From JANYHH01 sp965249745 (GTDB taxonomy: Bacteria; Deinococcota; Deinococci; Deinococcales; JAAFIG01), in the NCBI GenBank assembly GCA_965249745.1, contig OZ252252.1, positions 3,038,001 to 3,102,000 on the forward strand: a stretch of 64,000 nt of DNA. Reading direction: 5' to 3'. Both the position numbers and the translations under genes were made by a program. The notes beneath the pieces are model-generated. The model did no database searches and was not told the DNA's origin. It was given only the letters and a program-made list of their open reading frames with translations. Below are positions 60,390 to 64,000 of this stretch, piece after piece. Within the stretch, counting starts at the first letter, position 1. The number at the start of each line of letters is the position of its first letter.

Positions 60390-61649
60390 ATGATTGAACT
60401 CGTGTGGGACGAACTGAAAACGCGAACCGAACCTGCGTTGGAAGCCATCAGAGACCTGGCGTTCAAAGGCGAGTACGGCCTGGCACTCAGCCTAACGCGG
60501 CAAGTTCACACGCCGTCGCCGGAAATTCTGCACTGGACGGGCATCTGCCTGTCGGGGCTGAACCGACCCCAGGAAAGTAAGTCAGTGCTGCTGAGTGCCC
60601 TGGCTCGAGGGCATCAGGGCGTCAGTGGGGCGCTCGCCGGGGCCTGCCGTCAACTCGGAGAGAACACGCTCTGGTTGACGAATCTGACCGAAGCCGATTT
60701 AAACCGATTGACCCCGTTTGAACGTGCCGCCGTGCAACGCGAAACCGGTCTAGCCTGGGAGATCGCCGGGCGGCTCGAGGAGGCCCGGCACTGGCTGACG
60801 TGCGCTTGGGCGACCGCGCTAGCCGGTGAGCACGGTCGGTTTCAACTCGCGTTCATTGGACAGGTCTTGGGTCGCGTTCTGGATCGCCTCGGGCGTGACA
60901 GGGAGGCGTTGCCGGTGCTGGACCTGGCACTGCGTCACGCGAATCGCACGCGCCACCTGGAACTTCTGTACCGGCGCGCGATGGTCAAGCTGCACCTCGG
61001 GCGGCTCGAGGCGGCCGAGGACGATCTGGCGGAAATGCAAATGTTCGTGCCGGACGACCCGACCCTGCCCGCGCTCGTGGCGTACACCCAGGGCGGGCTG
61101 GAACGGCAACGTGGCGAGTTGAAACTGGCCGAAGCCAGTTTCCGGCTCGCCACGCACTGTGGTTGGCTGGCCGGTTCCGAGGTCGAGGCCTACGCATTGG
61201 TGCAAGCCAGCGCCGTCGCCGCCGAGCTGGGAACCAGAGACGGTTTCGAGCGGGCCCAGGTTTACCTGGATCGCACGCGCAACCTGTCCATCTCCGAGCG
61301 GGCGGGCGGTCAGGTGCAATGGCGGCGCGCCCTGGTCACGCATCGGGCGCGTCAACCGGGGGCCCTCGAGTTGGCGCAGGAGGCCACGGCCACCTTCCAG
61401 GAGAGCGGGTTTGAACGCGAGCACACCTGGTCAACCCTGCTCGAGGCGGAGATCCTGCTGGACACGGGCTATCCTGAAGCCGCCTCGCACCGCCTGCGAC
61501 TCGTGGCGGGCCTAGTTGCCAAAGGCGTGACCAAGGCTTCGTTGCAACTGGAACTGCGCTTGCTGCCAGCGGTGCGCCGATTCGCGGCCGCCTCCGGCGA
61601 TGCCGCCTTCAACAACCTGACGAACGAAGTCCAGTGGCTTCTCGAGTAA
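60390..61649 (+). CDS. Tetratricopeptide-repeat protein
   Basis: 419 residues, mostly helical, with TPR-like pairs (for example GLAWEIAGRLEEARHWLTCAW, LGRVLDRLGRDREALPVLDLAL, YRRAMVKLHLGRLEAAEDDLAEM). No enzyme or DNA-binding domain is visible. The style is like the C-terminal part of the SARP-TPR regulator at 29690-32557, but without its ATPase. Probably a scaffold for protein contacts; partner unknown. DUF309 gene follows 33 bases downstream, perhaps in one transcript. Confidence 0.75.
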   Translation: MIELVWDELKTRTEPALEAIRDLAFKGEYGLALSLTRQVHTPSPEILHWTGICLSGLNRPQESKSVLLSALARGHQGVSGALAGACRQLGENTLWLTNLTEADLNRLTPFERAAVQRETGLAWEIAGRLEEARHWLTCAWATALAGEHGRFQLAFIGQVLGRVLDRLGRDREALPVLDLALRHANRTRHLELLYRRAMVKLHLGRLEAAEDDLAEMQMFVPDDPTLPALVAYTQGGLERQRGELKLAEASFRLATHCGWLAGSEVEAYALVQASAVAAELGTRDGFERAQVYLDRTRNLSISERAGGQVQWRRALVTHRARQPGALELAQEATATFQESGFEREHTWSTLLEAEILLDTGYPEAASHRLRLVAGLVAKGVTKASLQLELRLLPAVRRFAAASGDAAFNNLTNEVQWLLE

Positions 61650-61682
61650 GGTTTGCTCGCCTGAACCCATGAGCCTGAACCG

Positions 61683-62018
61683 ATGAGACCCGAACTGCTC
61701 CAGGGAGCGCGGCTGTTCAACGCGGGCGAGTACTGGGAGGCGCACGAAGCCTGGGAAGTGCCGTGGAACGCGGCGAAGGCGGCTGGGGACACGACAGAAG
61801 CCCAGTACATCCAGGGCTTGATCCTGTTCGCCGCCGCCATCCACAAGCGCCGCCACTACGACAACGCGGCGGGCGGTCGGCGCAACTTTGAGAAAGCCCT
61901 GCGGCGACTCGAGGGGCTTGGCAGTGACTACAGCGCAAAGGATGCGTTAGACCTGGAAAAGTTGAAACTCGAGGTGCTAGCGGCGCTGGAAGATGCAACG
62001 CTGTTTCCGCAAGTCTGA
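61683..62018 (+). CDS. DUF309 protein
   Basis: 111 residues. The DUF309 signature LFNAGEYWEAHEAWEVPW (about residues 11-28) and YIQGLILFAAAIHKRR are unmistakable. The His/Glu pairs (EYWEAHEXWE) suggest a metal site or hydrolase, but no reaction is established. It follows the TPR gene closely on the same strand. Confidence 0.88.
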   Translation: MRPELLQGARLFNAGEYWEAHEAWEVPWNAAKAAGDTTEAQYIQGLILFAAAIHKRRHYDNAAGGRRNFEKALRRLEGLGSDYSAKDALDLEKLKLEVLAALEDATLFPQV

Positions 62019-62027
62019 ACGTTCAAT

Positions 62028-62576
62028 TCAGCCTCGAGGTAATGGCGTTTGGTTCGGATGGCGAGCCGACCAATCGGCTGCGGTCACACGGTAATGCACC
62101 TCAGTTGGTTCGCGGTCCGGCACGGTGGCGTCGTCCCGCCACATTCCCGCCTTCTGCAAGACACGACCCGACGCCGGATTCTCGGATAAATGAAACGCGG
62201 TCACCCTCTGCACCCGAAGCGTATCGAAGCAGTAGCTCAACATGCCCCGCACCGCTTCGGTCATGTACCCCAGATTCCAGTGCGGGGAAGCCACGGCGTA
62301 ACCAAACTCGACCGTTCGCGCCTCGGACAGGTTGAACCCGATCCAGCCGACGATCTGTTCGCTCGCCCGTAGCACGACCGCGCAGTGATGCGACGAGCGC
62401 GGCTGTTGCGCCTCCTGAAGCAGCGTTTCGGACAGCCACCTAAGAAGCAGCTCACGGTCAGCGGGCAGGTAATCGTTCCGACTCGAGACCGCCGGATCGC
62501 TCGTGATGGAGAGCAACGCTTCAAAGTCACTCGGTTGCAAATCGCGCAAGGTCAGACGACTGGTTTCGACGAACAC
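62028..62576 (-). CDS. RimJ/RimL-type GNAT acetyltransferase
   Basis: 182 residues from GTG. N-terminal ETSRLTLRDLQPSDFEALL, VGWIGFNL, EFGYAVASPHWNLGYMTEAVRGML (acetyl-CoA region) and AFHLSENPASGRVLQKAGM match the RimJ/Acetyltransf_3 type, which acetylates protein N-termini or small molecules. The true acceptor is unknown. Convergent with DUF309. Confidence 0.87.
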   Translation of the reverse strand: MFVETSRLTLRDLQPSDFEALLSITSDPAVSSRNDYLPADRELLLRWLSETLLQEAQQPRSSHHCAVVLRASEQIVGWIGFNLSEARTVEFGYAVASPHWNLGYMTEAVRGMLSYCFDTLRVQRVTAFHLSENPASGRVLQKAGMWRDDATVPDREPTEVHYRVTAADWSARHPNQTPLPRG

Positions 62577-62657
62577 GAGTCACACAAGAACACGGCGAAC
62601 CAGCCAGAGCATCAGCCGATTCGCCTAGTTGAACGCAAAAACGATTCCCGGAAACAA

Positions 62658-62867
62658 CTAGCCTTGCTTGCTCGAGGGGACGTTGGCTGCGTCCTGTTCG
62701 TCTTTGGTTTTCTGATCGTGATTCCGAGGCGCGTTCGCCTCGCGGTCGTTCGCGGATTTCAGCGATGGCTTGTGTCCGTCTTCAATGTCCTCGACCTCGG
62801 TTTTGCTGCGTTCGTACTGATCGGGCATTGACGTGTGACCGCTGTTCTTATCGTCCTTGTCTGGCAT
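62658..62867 (-). CDS. Small hydrophilic, probably disordered protein
   Basis: 69 residues from the ATG at 62867, preceded by GAGGTGAT at good spacing. Very rich in Asp, Glu, Lys, Ser and Asn with almost no hydrophobic residues (MPDKDDKNSGHTSMPDQYER), the profile of hydrophilin-like stress proteins. No family is recognised. Its 5' region, including the ribosome site, is tandemly duplicated (62872-62963). Confidence 0.55.
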   Translation of the reverse strand: MPDKDDKNSGHTSMPDQYERSKTEVEDIEDGHKPSLKSANDREANAPRNHDQKTKDEQDAANVPSSKQG

Positions 62868-62871
62868 GGGT

Positions 62872-62963
62872 ATCACCTCGGATTCGAGTATGGCGCGAAG
62901 TCCTGCGGGCGAGCTGAATCACCTCGGATTCGAGTATGGCGCGAAGTCCTGCGGGCGAGCTGA
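62872..62963. repeat. Perfect 46-bp tandem duplication
   Basis: Two identical 46-base units (62872-62917 and 62918-62963). In the minus direction each unit ends in GAGGTGAT, the ribosome site of the small hydrophilic protein gene. Confidence 0.93.
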
Positions 62964-63047
62964 ATCAGAAGACAGCTCGAGTAGCCTGCGACAGCTTGGG
63001 CGTTCTAACCATCATCTCGAACACGCTATTTTTCTCGAGGCAAAGTC

Positions 63048-63072
63048 AAAACCCCCACCTGTTAGAGTGGGG
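63048..63072 (-). terminator. Terminator of the tRNA-Ala/tRNA-Gly unit
   Basis: On the minus strand: CCCCAC, eight-base loop, GTGGGG, then GTTTT, 7 bases after tRNA-Gly. Confidence 0.75.
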
Positions 63073-63078
63073 ATTCTC

Positions 63079-63154
<76 letters not shown>

Positions 63155-63173
63155 ATCCGGTCTTTTGAAACTC

Positions 63174-63248
63174 TGGTGGAGGTGGAGGGATTCGAACCCA
63201 CGACATCCTGCTTGCAAAGCAGGCGCTCTCCCTCTGAGCTACACCCCC
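63174..63248 (-). tRNA. tRNA-Ala (anticodon TGC)
   Basis: 75 bases with CCA encoded. The acceptor stem GGGGGTG / CACCTCC carries the G3-U70 pair that defines alanine tRNA. Anticodon loop TTTGCAA (TGC), T loop TTCGAAT; discriminator A. Confidence 0.96.
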
Positions 63249-63368
63249 GCGCACCAGCGGACAACAGGGTATCAAGCAAAGCCGTTCCGGTCAAGGGTTG
63301 CCAGCTCGCCCCTTTCGCTGTGACAGGAAGAAAGCACATATCCAGACTCGAGGAAGCGCTGAGGAGCG

Positions 63369-64000
63369 TCAGGGGTTGCCGCCACCAGACTTCGGCACGC
63401 TCGAGACGGGTGCGGGCGGCGCGGGCGGTGTTGGCTTGCGACGAATCAAGTCCTCTGGTCGCATGACGGCTTTCAGCGCGGCGTTGATGAGCTTGAAGGC
63501 TTGCGGCGTCTCGTCACGGGTGGACAGGTTCCGGCTCGAGTCATTCATGTAGACGTAGATCAACTTGTCGCCCGATAAGGTCTCTAAATAACCGCTGTAG
63601 GTTAAGACCCTGGCGGTGTTGCCGCTCTTGCCGCCGAAGACCTTGAACGGGACGTGAATGTCGCCGCGTCCCTTCCCTTTGGACATCACGGCTTGGAAGC
63701 GTTTCTGCCCGACTGCGCTCAAGTCAGAGTTGACGAAGGCGTGGTGCAGCAAACGCGCCCATTCCTGCGGGGTGCTGGCGTTTTGCAGGTTGCGGTCAAT
63801 CTGACTCATGCTGTCCACGCCGCCGTTGCGGCCAATAAAATATCCGAAATCCAGGGCGCGGCGCATGTCGTCCGCGCCGACCCTCTGCGCGGCGGCGTCT
63901 AAGCGCTGTGCCATTTTCACCTGCGAGGCGAACGGTGCGGCGGCAAATTTCCTCGAGGCGCTGACCAATCCGTACTTGGGAAAGTCCGCGCCACCGTAGC
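63369..64000 (-). CDS. D-alanyl-D-alanine carboxypeptidase-like protein (S13 type), 3' part
   Basis: The frame is open through the window end at 64000, so the N-terminus, with the SXXK nucleophile, is missing. About 210 residues are seen. FKVFGGKSGNTARVLTYSGY contains the KSG motif (KTG-box equivalent) of penicillin-binding proteins, followed by the strand GDKLIYVYMNDSS as in PBP4/DacB. Acts on peptidoglycan stem peptides in the periplasm. The C-terminus is Pro/Ala-rich (KPTPPAPPAPVSS). S12 or class A-like relatives cannot be excluded without the first half. Confidence 0.7.
   Translation of the reverse strand, partial: YGGADFPKYGLVSASRKFAAAPFASQVKMAQRLDAAAQRVGADDMRRALDFGYFIGRNGGVDSMSQIDRNLQNASTPQEWARLLHHAFVNSDLSAVGQKRFQAVMSKGKGRGDIHVPFKVFGGKSGNTARVLTYSGYLETLSGDKLIYVYMNDSSRNLSTRDETPQAFKLINAALKAVMRPEDLIRRKPTPPAPPAPVSSVPKSGGGNP

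Noticed and set aside
62872..62963. Tandem repeats as a possible CRISPR
   Set aside because: Only two adjacent copies without spacers, no cas genes, and the repeat carries a ribosome site.

Overview
The window reads as a typical stretch of a high-GC (by eye near 60%) free-living bacterial chromosome: dense genes on both strands, many housekeeping genes, and no prophage, insertion sequence or CRISPR array that I could find. My best guess is the phylum Deinococcota. This is an inference. It rests on a SecA of about 1000 residues, a Deinococcus-like L28, an AmpT-type M29 aminopeptidase, and many genes whose start codon lies only 5-9 bases after a TANNNT -10 box, the leaderless-mRNA layout described as abundant in Deinococcus.

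Layout. 1-10 kb: 3' end of pnp, a secreted PQQ-type sugar dehydrogenase, a superoxide dismutase-like/beta-propeller fusion, an S10 peptidase, a PilJ-GAF-GGDEF receptor and typA. 10-20 kb: a beta-barrel protein, a histidine phosphatase, a LacI regulator, a two-component pair, a B12-binding-type radical SAM protein, rpmB and rpsA. 20-33 kb: a secreted propeller-like protein, a tetR-DUF5360-MFS operon, a YciI-like protein, an aldo/keto reductase, a methyltransferase, lon, a receiver-only regulator and a large SARP-STAND-TPR regulator. 33-41 kb: an M29 aminopeptidase, an arsenic gene group (arsR, DUF6428, arsN2, MFS, arsN1) and secA. 41-51 kb: tsaD, hisC-hisB, an ADP-ribosylglycohydrolase, an OsmC protein, a collagen-like lipoprotein, a secreted phospholipase A2, a paralogue of the propeller-like protein, a frameshifted ilvD, and gmk. 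51-64 kb: an ABC exporter with a methyltransferase, ebfC/ybaB, a Yip1-type protein, a second LacI regulator, a NUDIX hydrolase, hemH with DUF454, TPR and DUF309 proteins, tRNA-Ala and tRNA-Gly, and the 3' part of a D-Ala-D-Ala carboxypeptidase gene.

The most striking property is global. The palindrome CTCGAG occurs about once every 240 bases (about 42 by hand in the first 10 kb, about 43 between 20.5 and 30 kb), against roughly 3 per 10 kb expected from composition. It is densest in spacers (about one per 50 bases in some), sparse in highly conserved genes, and built into several long perfect palindromes at gene ends. It behaves like a genome-wide iterated palindrome comparable to HIP1 of cyanobacteria.

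Other points of interest are an arsenic cluster with two different ArsN acetyltransferases but no arsenate reductase or ArsB/Acr3 pump; a 9-codon leader ORF coupled to its MFS gene; a SodC-like domain lacking the zinc-ligand aspartate and fused to a propeller; a one-base frameshift in ilvD; a ~75-bp repeat present twice 33 kb apart; and a 46-bp tandem duplication covering the 5' region of a small gene.
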